Part shown: positions 1-8,750 of the stretch, one piece after another
Layout: each line of letters opens with the position of its first letter
Numbering within the stretch: the first letter of the stretch is position 1
Source of the DNA: an uncultured Eubacteriales bacterium
GTDB taxonomy: Bacteria > Bacillota > Clostridia > Oscillospirales > CAG-272
DNA: 64,000 nucleotides
Reading direction: 5' to 3'
NCBI GenBank assembly: GCA_900545935.1
Contig: URAP01000003.1
Coordinates: 1 to 64,000, forward strand
Translations under genes and position numbers: made by a program
The notes under the pieces: model-generated
The model's input: the letters and a program-made list of their open reading frames with translations, nothing else
Database searches by the model: none
Told to the model about the DNA's origin: nothing

Positions 1-110
1 CCGCCGAAAATCGCCTCTGCCGTACAATTGTACGGCGACGTGACGATTTTCGACGCTTCTGCATCTTTTTATCTCCCGCCGAGTCTGAAGTTAGCCACGC
101 GGACCAAGTT
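1..110 (-). repeat. Structured intergenic repeat, reverse-oriented copy cut by the window edge
   Basis: Read on the minus strand, this stretch closely matches the copy at 40423-40604: an agataaaaagatgcagaa segment, then nested stems cgaaaatcg/cgattttcg and gccgtac/gtacggc around a short loop. The outer arm lies partly outside the window. It belongs to the same family as the 40-kb array; no protein is encoded. Confidence 0.7.
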
Positions 111-501
111 TGCAAAAATGATGGCGGTCGGTGTAGTTTATGTTTCGGATAAGAAAACCGTATAATTTCCGCATAGAGTTTGCGGTTTTAATCTGCAGTT
201 GTCTTTTTAGACAAGACAACAGAGCGCAAGTTTCGATCCGACTCTGCCGCAGCAGCGGCAGAGTCGGATTTGGTTTATTCCGCGCTTGGCAAGGATTTTT
301 AAGTTATGTTTTATGCACGAGCAAATAGGTTAAAGACTCGCATCCGAATCGCACCGACAGCGAGTGCGCGGCTATCGCCGCCGAAGGTTTATCAAATGAA
401 ACATTCGCACATAATGTCCGTGCCGACCGCCGAGCGGAGGCGTTGGGCATTTGCCCTTTTGGTGCGGCTTTTCGTCGAATACCCTCTTTACAAAAAAGCA
501 A
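111..501. other. Gene-free stretch upstream of the lysC promoter
   Basis: I see no convincing gene here. The short open frames have no ribosome binding site at a sensible spacing and no recognisable family. The stretch holds the strong hairpin at 237-268. The left flanking gene is outside the window. Confidence 0.5.
237..278 (+). terminator. Strong hairpin, probable rho-independent terminator
   Basis: A perfect 14-bp inverted repeat (arms 237-250 and 255-268, loop agca) is followed by a T-rich but interrupted tract. It could end a gene entering from the left of the window. The interrupted T run leaves some doubt about efficiency. Confidence 0.55.
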
Positions 502-530
502 TTGACATGCAGAAGCGAATTGAATATAAT
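502..530 (+). promoter_or_regulatory. Sigma-A promoter of aspartate kinase
   Basis: A perfect -35 TTGACA at 502-507 and a perfect -10 TATAAT at 525-530 are separated by 17 bp. This gives a leader of about 120 nt before the lysC start. The leader has a small hairpin (ccgagg...cctcgg near 604-625), but I recognise no lysine or SAM riboswitch in it. Confidence 0.85.
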
Positions 531-660
531 ATTAAGGTATGACGGCATTGATTTTCGCCTGCGCGCAGCGGTACGGCGTGATTTTCCGTGCGGCAAAATT
601 CTTCCGAGGAGCGAATTTCCCTCGGCTAACGTACAAATATAAGGACAAAGAGGAAAAGGC

Positions 661-1980
661 ATGTCAGAAAACTTAAAAACAGCAAAATTCGGCGGCAGCT
701 CACTCGCGGAGGCGGGACAGTTCCGCAAGGTAATTGATATAATCAAGGCAGATCCATCGCGCCGCTTCATCGTAGCGTCCGCTCCCGGAAAGCGTTACAG
801 CGGTGACTTTAAGGTCACCGATAAGCTCTATGAGTGCTACGAGCTTGCTTCACGCGGCAACAACATCGACGAGGTATACCACCAGTTTGAAAACAGATAC
901 CGCGATATCGTCGAGGGACTCGGAATGGATTATTCACTTGACGAGGAGTTCAGACGCATAAAGATGTCGGTCATTCACAATGCCGGACGCGACTATGCGG
1001 CGAGCCGAGGCGAGTATCTCAACGCTAAGATATTGGCGGAGTATCTCGGATACGAGTTTATCGACGCACGTGAGGTCATATTCTTCCACGAAAACGGAAC
1101 GCTCGACACCGATCGCACCTATACAACGATGGCTGAGCGCCTGCGCGGTGTTGAGCGCGCAGTCATTCCCGGCTTCTACGGCTCTATGCCGAATGATACG
1201 ATAAGAACATTCAGCCGCGGCGGCTCGGATATTACCGGCGCAATCGTCGCCCGCGCGACCGGCTCTGATCTTTATGAGAATTGGACCGACGTTTCGGGAG
1301 TTCTTATGGCAGACCCGCGCATCGTCGAGGACCCCGAGGTCATCGACATCATAACCTATAACGAGCTTCGCGAGCTCTCATACATGGGTGCGACCGTACT
1401 GCACGAGGATGCTATCTTCCCGGTTCGTCTGATGGGCATCCCGATCAATATCAGAAATACCAATAAGCCCGAGGATCCCGGCACTATGATAGTTGCCTCC
1501 GCAGAGGGCGCAGGAAAAAATGTCATTACCGGAATCGCCGGAAAGCCCGGCTTCTCCTCTATCACTATCGAGAAGGACATGATGAACTCCGAGGTCGGCT
1601 TTACACGTAAGGTCCTGTCGGTTCTCGAGAGCGAGGGCATCTCGTTCGAGCACATGCCGTCGGGAATCGACACTCTCAGCATCATCCTTGCCACTCCCGT
1701 GCTTGAGGGCAAAAAGGAGCGCATCCTCCGCGCCATCTGCGACGCAGTCAGTCCCGACAGCGTCTTTGTTGAGGACAGCATCGCGCTGATAGCGGTCGTC
1801 GGACGCGGAATGCGAAGCACCAAGGGTACCGCCGCAAGAACTCTCGACGCGGTCGCCGATGCGGGCATTAACCTTGTTATGATAGATCAGGGCTCGAGCG
1901 AGCTGAATATCATTCTCGGCGTAAAGGAAGCCGATCTGCAAAAGACCATCGCGGCAATATACGGTGAGTTCGGACGCTGA
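661..1980 (+). CDS. lysC: Aspartate kinase
   Basis: This 439-residue protein phosphorylates L-aspartate with ATP, the first step towards lysine, threonine and methionine, and in spore formers towards diaminopimelate and dipicolinate. The KFGGSS nucleotide-binding motif is at residues 9-14, a RGEYLNA segment near 116-122 and SRGGSD at 185-190. Two ACT-like regulatory segments occupy about residues 300-360 and 375-435, so feedback control by an end-product amino acid is expected. The length fits a monofunctional enzyme with no homoserine dehydrogenase fused. The start is preceded by a GAGGAAAAGG ribosome binding site. The gene stands alone, with its own promoter at 502-530 and terminator at 2031-2074. 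Which isozyme it is cannot be told from sequence. Confidence 0.95.
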   Translation: MSENLKTAKFGGSSLAEAGQFRKVIDIIKADPSRRFIVASAPGKRYSGDFKVTDKLYECYELASRGNNIDEVYHQFENRYRDIVEGLGMDYSLDEEFRRIKMSVIHNAGRDYAASRGEYLNAKILAEYLGYEFIDAREVIFFHENGTLDTDRTYTTMAERLRGVERAVIPGFYGSMPNDTIRTFSRGGSDITGAIVARATGSDLYENWTDVSGVLMADPRIVEDPEVIDIITYNELRELSYMGATVLHEDAIFPVRLMGIPINIRNTNKPEDPGTMIVASAEGAGKNVITGIAGKPGFSSITIEKDMMNSEVGFTRKVLSVLESEGISFEHMPSGIDTLSIILATPVLEGKKERILRAICDAVSPDSVFVEDSIALIAVVGRGMRSTKGTAARTLDAVADAGINLVMIDQGSSELNIILGVKEADLQKTIAAIYGEFGR

Positions 1981-2030
1981 GAATATATATCATCATGCCG
2001 GACCGCCCGAGCGGAATATCCGAAAAAAAT

Positions 2031-2074
2031 CAGAGCACACGGAGAATAATCTTCGTGTGCTCTGTGTTTTTTTT
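2031..2074 (+). terminator. Rho-independent terminator of lysC
   Basis: An 11-bp stem (cagagcacacg / cgtgtgctctg) with a loop of about 12 nt is followed by tgtttttttt. It lies about 50 bp after the lysC stop codon. Confidence 0.85.
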
Positions 2075-2226
2075 GCGGTAATATCGCAGCATCATTGTGC
2101 TGCGGCGCTTGAGCTTTGCTTATGTGCATGGCTTTTACGGCAAAAAGATTTTGTCCGTGCGCAAATATCAAGCTGATTTGTGAACATAGCGCATATAATG
2201 CTATAATTTGCTTTCAGTCTGTCGGT

Positions 2227-4161
2227 TTAAACGCAGCAGCGCTTCATTTCGTCGGATTCCTCGGCGCGCTCATTGACAACATTCGGCTCGCAGAAGGTCG
2301 GAACCGTTTCGGCTATGACCTCGCGAACATCTCCTACCCCGTCCTCGGAATTATCTGCCGCCTCTATCGCCTTGGCGAGGCGGTCGAGAATATCACTCAC
2401 CTCGGCGCGGGTCATGGGGGCATCGTGTTCGATAAAGATGAGGTCGTTTTCGGTCTTGGTAAGCGTTTCGGTCTTAATGAGCAGCTCCTCATACAGCTTT
2501 TCACCGGGACGCAGACCTATCTCTTTTATCTTGATATCGAGGTTCGGCTCGAGTCCCGAGAGCTTTATCATATTTACCGCAAGGTCATATATTCTGATGG
2601 GCTTGCCCATATCGAGAACGAAAAGCTCGCCGCTCTTTGCCATTGCGCCTGCCGTCATAACAAGCTGGCTTGCCTCCGGTATGGTCATAAAGTATCTGAT
2701 AATGCGCTTATCGGTTATCGTGATGGGGCCGCCGGAGGCTATCTGACGCTTGAACAGCGGAATTACGGAACCGTTTGAGCCGAGTACATTGCCGAATCTG
2801 ACGGCGGCAAACGATGTCCTTGAGTCGTTGCGGCTCTGTACTATCATCTCGCACAGACGCTTTGAAGCGCCCATTATATTGGTCGGATTTACCGCCTTAT
2901 CCGTTGATATCAGAATAAACTTTGCCGTGTCGTATTTCTCCGCCATATCAGCGACATTTTTCGTTCCGAAAACATTGTTCTTTATCGCCTCGCCGCCGCT
3001 GACCTCCATAAGAGGTACGTGCTTGTGCGCGGCTGCGTGGAATACGATATCCGGCTTATAGCGCTCGAAGATATTCTCGACCCTCGCTCTGTCACGTACG
3101 GAGCCGATCTCGACGCGCAGGTCGAGCGATCCGGCATATTTTCTCAGCAGCTCCTGCTGAATATCGTATGCGTTGTTCTCGTAGATATCAAATATAATGA
3201 GCTGACTCGGCTCAAGCGCGGCTATCTGTCTGCACAGCTCGCTGCCGATAGAGCCTCCGCCTCCGGTCACGAGTATCGTTTTGCCGGAATAAAATGATGT
3301 GAGAATATCTCCGTCAAGCTTCAGCGGGGTGCGGAACAGAAGATCCTCGATCTGAAAATCTCTGATAATGCGCTTGCTGTTCTCCTCGTGAGTTCCGTTC
3401 TCGGTAATGTCACGGATAGGCGTATCGTATATGCGCACCTTGCAGCCGGTCTTGCCGTAGAAATCAAACAGCCATGCGGCAAGGTCGCTGTCGACGTTGT
3501 TCAGCGCGATGAATACTTCCTTTACGCCGTATTCCTTCAGATATCTGCTAACGGCATCTCTCTCATGGAATACCGGCAGACCCGAAATCCTGCTCCCGTA
3601 CTTTGTCGAATCGTTGTCGATAAAAAATACCGGACGGTATGGACTGTCGTGATTATAATTAAGCTCATTAGCCAGTATTATTCCGATGTGACCCGCTCCG
3701 ACGATGGCGACATTGAGTTGCGACTGCCCTTCGGGTCGTGTGGCATTGAGCTTCTTGAAAAGAATGCGGTAGCAAAAACGCGAGGTCAGCGCAAGCAAAA
3801 GGTTTGCCATCGAGACAATGAGCGGATGCCAAAAGCCGCCTCTTGTCCCTGAAATAATGAATATCCCGCAGGCAAGTATGCAGCCGAGTCCGTCGGCACA
3901 TACAATATTCAGATTTGCATAGGTATTTGTATAGCGCCATACATTCGCATACAGACGAAAGATCAGGCGCAGTCCGAAAATACAGGTAAACAGGATTGCG
4001 GCAGTTCCGAGAAATGTTCGCAGCGGAGGCGGAGCTTCTATAAAATTGCTGTAATCCGAAAATACATAGTATAGAAAGTTACACGCGGCGAAGCAAAAAG
4101 TATCAAAAAGGAAAAGAACTATCTTTCTGCCGCGCCCTTTAATAAAACCGAATAAATCCAT
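2227..4161 (-). CDS. Membrane-bound nucleoside-diphosphate-sugar epimerase/4,6-dehydratase, FlaA1/CapD (PglF) family
   Basis: This 644-residue protein probably starts surface-polysaccharide or glycan synthesis by 4,6-dehydrating a UDP-sugar at the cytoplasmic face of the membrane. The N-terminus has about four hydrophobic segments (about residues 14-34, 48-68, 86-104, 112-132). A first Rossmann-like domain carries VGAGHIG at 154-160. The main extended-SDR domain has TGGGGSIG at 299-306, with STDK at 419-422 and the MxxxK pair M430/K434. In the long PglF/CapD branch, Met replaces the usual catalytic Tyr, as seen here. The gene is monocistronic and has its own consensus promoter at 4201-4229. 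The sugar substrate cannot be assigned because no glycan cluster surrounds it. Confidence 0.88.
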   Translation of the reverse strand: MDLFGFIKGRGRKIVLFLFDTFCFAACNFLYYVFSDYSNFIEAPPPLRTFLGTAAILFTCIFGLRLIFRLYANVWRYTNTYANLNIVCADGLGCILACGIFIISGTRGGFWHPLIVSMANLLLALTSRFCYRILFKKLNATRPEGQSQLNVAIVGAGHIGIILANELNYNHDSPYRPVFFIDNDSTKYGSRISGLPVFHERDAVSRYLKEYGVKEVFIALNNVDSDLAAWLFDFYGKTGCKVRIYDTPIRDITENGTHEENSKRIIRDFQIEDLLFRTPLKLDGDILTSFYSGKTILVTGGGGSIGSELCRQIAALEPSQLIIFDIYENNAYDIQQELLRKYAGSLDLRVEIGSVRDRARVENIFERYKPDIVFHAAAHKHVPLMEVSGGEAIKNNVFGTKNVADMAEKYDTAKFILISTDKAVNPTNIMGASKRLCEMIVQSRNDSRTSFAAVRFGNVLGSNGSVIPLFKRQIASGGPITITDKRIIRYFMTIPEASQLVMTAGAMAKSGELFVLDMGKPIRIYDLAVNMIKLSGLEPNLDIKIKEIGLRPGEKLYEELLIKTETLTKTENDLIFIEHDAPMTRAEVSDILDRLAKAIEAADNSEDGVGDVREVIAETVPTFCEPNVVNERAEESDEMKRCCV

Positions 4162-4200
4162 TTATAACATCCTTTGATAAATCATTCCATGCCGGATATA

Positions 4201-4229
4201 ATTATAACATAAATATGAACGTGTGTCAA
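4201..4229 (-). promoter_or_regulatory. Sigma-A promoter of the FlaA1/CapD-type gene
   Basis: On the minus strand TTGACA (4229-4224) and TATAAT (4206-4201) are separated by exactly 17 bp. It drives the gene starting at 4161. Confidence 0.85.
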
Positions 4230-4461
4230 TGACAATGTTAATGATATTTCGGTTTAATTTCCTGCGCGACTGCTGCGGATTCGGCAGAATACGACATAAT
4301 TTGTCAGCGGAACGAGATCGGAATGTTCATGCAGCGTCGGAGACAAACGACGGAGCGCGCAGTCACATGCAACACAAGACTGCCGTTCCTGCATTCGCAA
4401 GAAGAAAAAACGGGTATTTATACGTTTTTTCGGATTTTTATGAAAATAATCAAAAAAAATA

Positions 4462-4490
4462 TTGCATTTTTGAGAGCGATCTGTTATAAT
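4462..4490 (+). promoter_or_regulatory. Promoter of the glycine-riboswitch transcript
   Basis: A -35 TTGCAT at 4462-4467 and a -10 TATAAT at 4485-4490 have a 17-bp spacer. Transcription would start near 4497, about 20 nt before the first aptamer. Confidence 0.8.
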
Positions 4491-4518
4491 ACAAAATCAG
4501 ATAAATAAGCTGTGTGAC

Positions 4519-4678
4519 GCAGGCAGGAAATGCGGGTGACCGCGACCGAAGGAGTAACACTCTCAGGTGCAATTAAATGCGAAGACTGTCTGCCGACGGC
4601 ACTTTGGAGAATCCCGCCGACGGCGGGTGCCGAAGGGGCAAAGCGCACCGCGCGAATCTCTCAGGCAAAAGGACAAAG
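4519..4678 (+). ncRNA. Tandem glycine riboswitch (gcvT element)
   Basis: Two glycine aptamers lie in series. Aptamer 1 (about 4519-4593) is closed by gcaggcag/ctgtctgc and contains ccgaaggag and ctctcagg. Aptamer 2 (about 4602-4678) is closed by ctttg/caaag and contains gccgaaggggcaa and tctctcaggcaaaaggac, the hallmark conserved core. The short linker and the terminator at 4741-4778 fit the usual tandem architecture that controls transcription elongation. In Firmicutes this class often acts as an ON switch for glycine cleavage or glycine/alanine transport. Here it precedes a transporter, so it should tune amino-acid efflux or uptake to glycine. Confidence 0.93.
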
Positions 4679-4740
4679 CTATCTTTCCGCACCGCCGGAC
4701 ATCCGTGCGGAAAATCGGGAATATCCTTTTGTAAGACCAT

Positions 4741-4778
4741 TTGCAGGTCGCGATTGCCGCACCTGCAATTTTTATTTA
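4741..4778 (+). terminator. Riboswitch-controlled intrinsic terminator
   Basis: An 8-bp stem (ttgcaggt at 4741-4748, acctgcaa at 4761-4768) is followed directly by tttttattta. It sits between aptamer 2 and the symporter start, where a glycine-dependent attenuator is expected. A further hairpin (ccgcac...gtgcgg, about 4687-4710) lies just upstream and may take part in the switch. Confidence 0.8.
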
Positions 4779-4803
4779 TACTAATCTTATAAAAGGAGCT
4801 CGT

Positions 4804-6372
4804 ATGGAACAGTTTCTCGACAAGGTCGCAGCGGTAAACGATGTAATAAATACGTTCGTGTGGGTAAAGATAGGTATCATAATCCTGCTCGGCGTCGGCA
4901 TCGTGACTACCGTCTGCACAAAATTCTTTCAGCTCTCCCACCTCGGTCTGTGGTGGAAGAACACGATAGGAAGCCTCTTTAGAAAACACGTTATCGGTCA
5001 CACCAAGGATAAGGGCGCAATATCTCCCTTTCAGGCGCTCTGCACCGCACTCGCTGCAACGGTCGGCACGGGTAATATCGCCGGAGTTTCCGCCGCTATC
5101 TGCATAGGCGGAGCCGGTGCGGTATTTTGGATGTGGCTCGCCGCTTTTTTCGGAATGATGACCAACTACTCCGAGAACGTACTCGGCATCTACTTCCGCC
5201 GCCGCAACAAGGCAGGCGAGTGGTCCGGCGGTGCCATGTACTACCTTGAGGACGGTCTCGGCGGAAAGCGCGGCTGCAAACACCTCGGCAGGATACTCGC
5301 CGTTCTCTTCTCTATTTTCGCCATCTTCGCCTCTTTCGGTATCGGAAGCATGGGACAGATCAACAAGATAGTCATCAACATCACCTCCGCATTCCCCGTA
5401 CAGTCGCTGCTCGACGCTAAGGTGTTCGGCGATATTTCGGTATATGCGCTCATCATCGGAATTGCGCTCATGCTGCTCGGCGGACTCATAGTCCTCGGCG
5501 GACTCAAGCGCATTGCATCGGTCGCAGAGCGCGTCGTACCTTTTATGGTCGTGCTCTTCGTGGTCGGCTCGCTCGTAATAATCGGCGTCAACTACGCAAA
5601 CATTCTCCCCGCATTCAAGGCGATCTTCGTCGGTGCGTTCAAGCCCATCGCGGCTATCGGCGGCGGCATCGGCGTGCTCATCAGCACGGTGATCACGCAG
5701 GGCTTCAAGCGCGGTGTATTCTCGAATGAGGCAGGTCTCGGCTCCTCGGTAATGGTGCACTCCAACTCCAACGTCCGTGAGCCCGTAGCTCAGGGTATGT
5801 GGGGCATATTCGAGGTATTTGCCGACACAATGGTCGTCTGCACCATGACCGCGCTCGTCGTACTCACATCGGGTGCGTATAATCTCGTCACGGGCGAAGC
5901 GGCATCCTCCGACGCGACCCTCGTCGCTACCGCGTTCAACTCGGTATTCTCTTGGGGCGGCATCGGTGAGAAGTTCATCGCTGTTGCCATGTTCCTCTTT
6001 GCCTTCACCACCGTTCTCGGCTGGGATCACTACGGAACAAAGGCATGGGAGTACCTCTTCGGCACAAAGAGCACCAAGGTGTTCAAGGTCATCCACACCC
6101 TCACCATCGTGCTCGGCGCTGTTCTTTCTTCTTCGCTCGCATGGGATATCTCCGATACCTTCAACGGTCTGATGATGATACCTAACCTTATCGGTGTCGT
6201 CGTTCTCTGCCCGCTCGTTGCAAAGATAACGAAAAACTACCTCGACCGCAAGGTTCGCGGTAAGGATGTCAAGCCCGTGCTCTCCGCCTTTCCCGAGATA
6301 GAAAAGGCATATGCGGAGCAGCCTGAAGAGCATGCGGAAGCAGAGATGCTTGAGTCTGCGACAACAAAGTAA
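4804..6372 (+). CDS. Sodium/proton:alanine-glycine symporter, AGCS family
   Basis: This 522-residue inner-membrane protein has about eleven hydrophobic segments and the AGCS signature around residues 88-120 (GTGNIAGV followed by a Gly/Ala-rich helix). The family couples D/L-alanine or glycine transport to sodium or protons. The start at 4804 is chosen over an earlier in-frame TTG because a strong AAAAGGAGCT ribosome binding site lies 4-13 nt upstream and the TTG falls inside the terminator stem. The C-terminal 25 residues are hydrophilic and Glu/Ala-rich. Control by the glycine riboswitch makes glycine the likely physiological ligand. The transcript ends at the hairpin at 6415-6456. Confidence 0.93.
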   Translation: MEQFLDKVAAVNDVINTFVWVKIGIIILLGVGIVTTVCTKFFQLSHLGLWWKNTIGSLFRKHVIGHTKDKGAISPFQALCTALAATVGTGNIAGVSAAICIGGAGAVFWMWLAAFFGMMTNYSENVLGIYFRRRNKAGEWSGGAMYYLEDGLGGKRGCKHLGRILAVLFSIFAIFASFGIGSMGQINKIVINITSAFPVQSLLDAKVFGDISVYALIIGIALMLLGGLIVLGGLKRIASVAERVVPFMVVLFVVGSLVIIGVNYANILPAFKAIFVGAFKPIAAIGGGIGVLISTVITQGFKRGVFSNEAGLGSSVMVHSNSNVREPVAQGMWGIFEVFADTMVVCTMTALVVLTSGAYNLVTGEAASSDATLVATAFNSVFSWGGIGEKFIAVAMFLFAFTTVLGWDHYGTKAWEYLFGTKSTKVFKVIHTLTIVLGAVLSSSLAWDISDTFNGLMMIPNLIGVVVLCPLVAKITKNYLDRKVRGKDVKPVLSAFPEIEKAYAEQPEEHAEAEMLESATTK

Positions 6373-6414
6373 GCAACAATATATACCCGTTAAGCGCGGA
6401 AAAGCCTTAGACTA

Positions 6415-6456
6415 AAAAACGGATGGTCAAAAGCCCTGACCGTCCGTTTTTTTATT
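6415..6456 (+). terminator. Rho-independent terminator of the AGCS gene
   Basis: The stem acggatggtca / tgaccgtccgt (one mismatch) has a 7-nt loop and ends in ttttttta. The A-run before the left arm could let it work for the convergent XRE gene as well. Confidence 0.85.
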
Positions 6457-6502
6457 ATACTTATGTTGCTTATTCTTCACGCATATGCCGTGTCAGCAAG
6501 AC

Positions 6503-7162
6503 TCATGTTCTTCTGCGCGTCAGCGCCGCGCCGACGGCAAATGCGGCAAACAGCAGCGGCGCAGCCCTGACAAACAGCCACTCGAATGCGTGAAACGCTG
6601 CGCCGAATACCGCCGTTTCGGGGTCGCCGTAGTTCCATTCAAGATACGGGCTGCCGAGTGAAATGAGCGCGGCAAAGCCCGCTGCCGTCAGCACGCAAAG
6701 CACGATGAACACGATGTGCAGCACCCGTCTGCGCCCCGCACTCCTGCGCGCAAGCTGCAGATTAATGACCTCGAGCTTTTCGGATATCGCCCGCAGCTCA
6801 CTTGCTCTCGATTCATTTACTCTCGGTTCATTTGTTCTCGGCTCATTTGCTCCCGATTCATCCGTTTTTGCGCCGTCTGTTACAGGTTCATTCCCGCCCG
6901 ACCGGTCTGCGCGCAGCTCGCCCGTCATAGATTCACCCGTCACAAGCTCAACCGCCAGCTGCGGAGTGACGGTCTCGCCGAGCAATATGCCGACCGGCGT
7001 ATCAAACACCTCGCCTATCGCGACAAGCATATCCGCATCGGGGACAGACAACCCCTGCTCCCACTTTGACACTGTCTGCCGTACGACATTCAGCCGAACG
7101 GCAAGCTCCTCCTGCGAGAGTCCTTTTGCCTTTCGCAGCTCTCTGATATTTTCATTCAGCAT
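6503..7162 (-). CDS. XRE-family HTH regulator with C-terminal membrane segments
   Basis: This 219-residue protein starts at 7162, where the AAAAGGAGGC ribosome binding site fits; an upstream in-frame start lacks one. Residues about 3-57 form a Cro/CI-type helix-turn-helix (QEELA... VSKWEQ). Two hydrophobic stretches near the C-terminus (about 147-172 and 190-212) suggest a membrane-tethered regulator. Such proteins are common in Clostridia, but their targets are mostly unknown. The middle (about residues 90-125) is a hydrophilic linker made partly of degenerate five-residue NEPR-type repeats, encoded by 15-nt DNA repeats near 6800-6875. It may sense envelope state; that is inference. Confidence 0.8.
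   Translation of the reverse strand: MLNENIRELRKAKGLSQEELAVRLNVVRQTVSKWEQGLSVPDADMLVAIGEVFDTPVGILLGETVTPQLAVELVTGESMTGELRADRSGGNEPVTDGAKTDESGANEPRTNEPRVNESRASELRAISEKLEVINLQLARRSAGRRRVLHIVFIVLCVLTAAGFAALISLGSPYLEWNYGDPETAVFGAAFHAFEWLFVRAAPLLFAAFAVGAALTRRRT
6800..6875. repeat. 15-nt minisatellite inside the XRE regulator gene
   Basis: Four to five degenerate copies of a 15-nt unit (core ctcggttcatttgtt and variants) lie in tandem. They encode the five-residue Asn-Glu-Pro-Arg-type repeats of the linker. The unit is a multiple of three, so copy-number change would keep the frame. Confidence 0.7.
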
Positions 7163-7340
7163 TTTATAACAGCCTCCTTTTCGGTCGTTGCCGTTATTAT
7201 ACCCCGCGCCCTCCGTTGCCGCAAGCAACGCAGATTAACATCTGCCGCGCAGCGGGAAAAATATCGCATGTGCGGTCAAATATCGTACGATATCATTCCA
7301 AAATCCGATATGCGCCGCCATGATCCACACTAAATTACAG

Positions 7341-8513
7341 TCACACTTCCGTCGGAATCCGATATTCAATCAACGCGCGCACCCTCTCACAGAGCTCCCC
7401 GTACGCCGCAATTCCGCACAGCGGCTCAAAGCCCGCGCCCGTCAGCATTTCATAGTACACGCTCGGAAACAGACATGCGCAGGATGTCACGCCGCCGACC
7501 TCAGAATAGACGTATATCATCCGCTGCTGCAGCCCGTCGGGGTCGTTATCTATGCTTGCCCACCGTTCCTCCGCCCACCGCTCCATGCCGTCAAGGAATC
7601 GACAGGAGGTCGGCAGAATGACCCTTTCCGTGATGCGCATAGTGTCCTCGATGAGCCGCACCGCAGCCCCGATACGTTCTACAGCCTCGTCGCGCTGACC
7701 CGATGCAGCAAGGTATTCAGCCGTGCTCAACCCCGTTTCGATACGGTCAAAGACCCATATATCCGCACCGTCTCCCGCGGCATCGCAGCGGAAAAGCTCA
7801 AGCGCACGCTCGGCAAACAAAACGGCTGCGCTGTTTTGTTTCGCGTCGCTGCTCATTCCGACAAGCGAGCGCATGTCAAGTATCGCGCAAAACGCCTCAT
7901 GCAGCCGATATATCCGCTCGCGCTCAAACCCCGCCGCATCACCGCGCAGCAGACAGCGCTCAAACATCAGAGCACGCTCCGAGCAGTCAAACGCGGTGGT
8001 ATATTTTTCGAGAAAAACCGACAGATGCTCCTCATCATCGACGACTGCCATCGTCCGAATGGTCTGAGCGCACATCGGATGTCGCTCGAGATACGCCTCG
8101 GCGAGCAGACGCACCTCGGGTAAAACCTCGGGGTCGCCGAATGCCCGCATGTTTCCATCGCACCACGGGCGCACGGTGGCATCGCTGTCGATATGGTCTC
8201 TGCGTATTTCGCGCAGCAGCTCCGATATCCGTTTTGTATCGTAATTCCGCTTCATGCACTCGCGCCGCAGCGCGTCAAAGGTCTCAGATGCCCGCCGCTC
8301 ACGCTCGCGCATCGGCATACCGAGCAGCCCGTCAACGGTGATACCGAGCAGCTCGGATATCGACGGTATGAGCTCAAGGTCGGGATAGGTCGCGCCGTTC
8401 TCCCACCTGCTGACCGACTGATAAGTTACCCCCAGCCGCTCGGCAAATTCCTCCTGAGTCAGACCGTTTTTCTTTCTGTAGGAACGGATGTTTTCACCGA
8501 TCATCAGTTTCAT
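7341..8513 (-). CDS. XRE-family HTH regulator with long helical C-terminal region
   Basis: This 390-residue protein starts at 8513 behind a CGGAGG ribosome binding site. The first 65 residues are a Cro/CI-type helix-turn-helix (TQEEFAERLGV... QSVSRWENG). The remaining 320 residues are predominantly charged and helical, and look like a TPR-type repeat scaffold; I cannot name a catalytic domain. Proteins of this shape in Clostridia are often peptide- or partner-responsive regulators. It lies in tandem with, but 178 bp upstream of, the other XRE gene, so the two need not form an operon. Confidence 0.78.
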   Translation of the reverse strand: MKLMIGENIRSYRKKNGLTQEEFAERLGVTYQSVSRWENGATYPDLELIPSISELLGITVDGLLGMPMRERERRASETFDALRRECMKRNYDTKRISELLREIRRDHIDSDATVRPWCDGNMRAFGDPEVLPEVRLLAEAYLERHPMCAQTIRTMAVVDDEEHLSVFLEKYTTAFDCSERALMFERCLLRGDAAGFERERIYRLHEAFCAILDMRSLVGMSSDAKQNSAAVLFAERALELFRCDAAGDGADIWVFDRIETGLSTAEYLAASGQRDEAVERIGAAVRLIEDTMRITERVILPTSCRFLDGMERWAEERWASIDNDPDGLQQRMIYVYSEVGGVTSCACLFPSVYYEMLTGAGFEPLCGIAAYGELCERVRALIEYRIPTEV

Positions 8514-8648
8514 AATTACCTCCGTATGTTCATTACTGCAAAGCCACGGATCCGTCTGCAATATCACTATACATGCAAAATGTCCGATGTGCAATAACGC
8601 ATATCGCGAGAATTATTATCAATCTGTGTTATATCACACATCAAATAA

Positions 8649-8675
8649 CGGGATAAGACAAGCAGTCTTATCCCG
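8649..8675. repeat. Perfect inverted repeat upstream of the XRE gene
   Basis: Two 11-nt arms (cgggataagac / gtcttatcccg) flank a 5-nt loop. No T-run follows on either strand, so it is not an obvious terminator. It lies 136 bp upstream of the XRE start and could be an operator or an RNA hairpin. Confidence 0.5.
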
Positions 8676-8750
8676 ACATTACCGCAAATTATGCGACTCC
8701 GCGCCCGCTTACGCATATGCACTCACATCCGACGAAGGTCGGATAAAACT

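Noticed and set aside
304..501. Minus-strand open frame of 65 codons upstream of lysC
   Set aside because: It has no ribosome binding site and unusual composition, and overlaps another frame on the plus strand. It may be an RNA or repeat remnant, but nothing supports a protein.
540..660. Possible lysine or SAM riboswitch in the lysC leader
   Set aside because: The leader is only about 120 nt and shows none of the conserved cores of those classes, just a small hairpin.
4573..6333. Minus-strand open frame of 586 codons across the AGCS symporter
   Set aside because: It is the antisense shadow of a clear transporter gene in GC-rich DNA, with Cys/His/Arg-rich nonsense composition and no family resemblance; it also covers the riboswitch.
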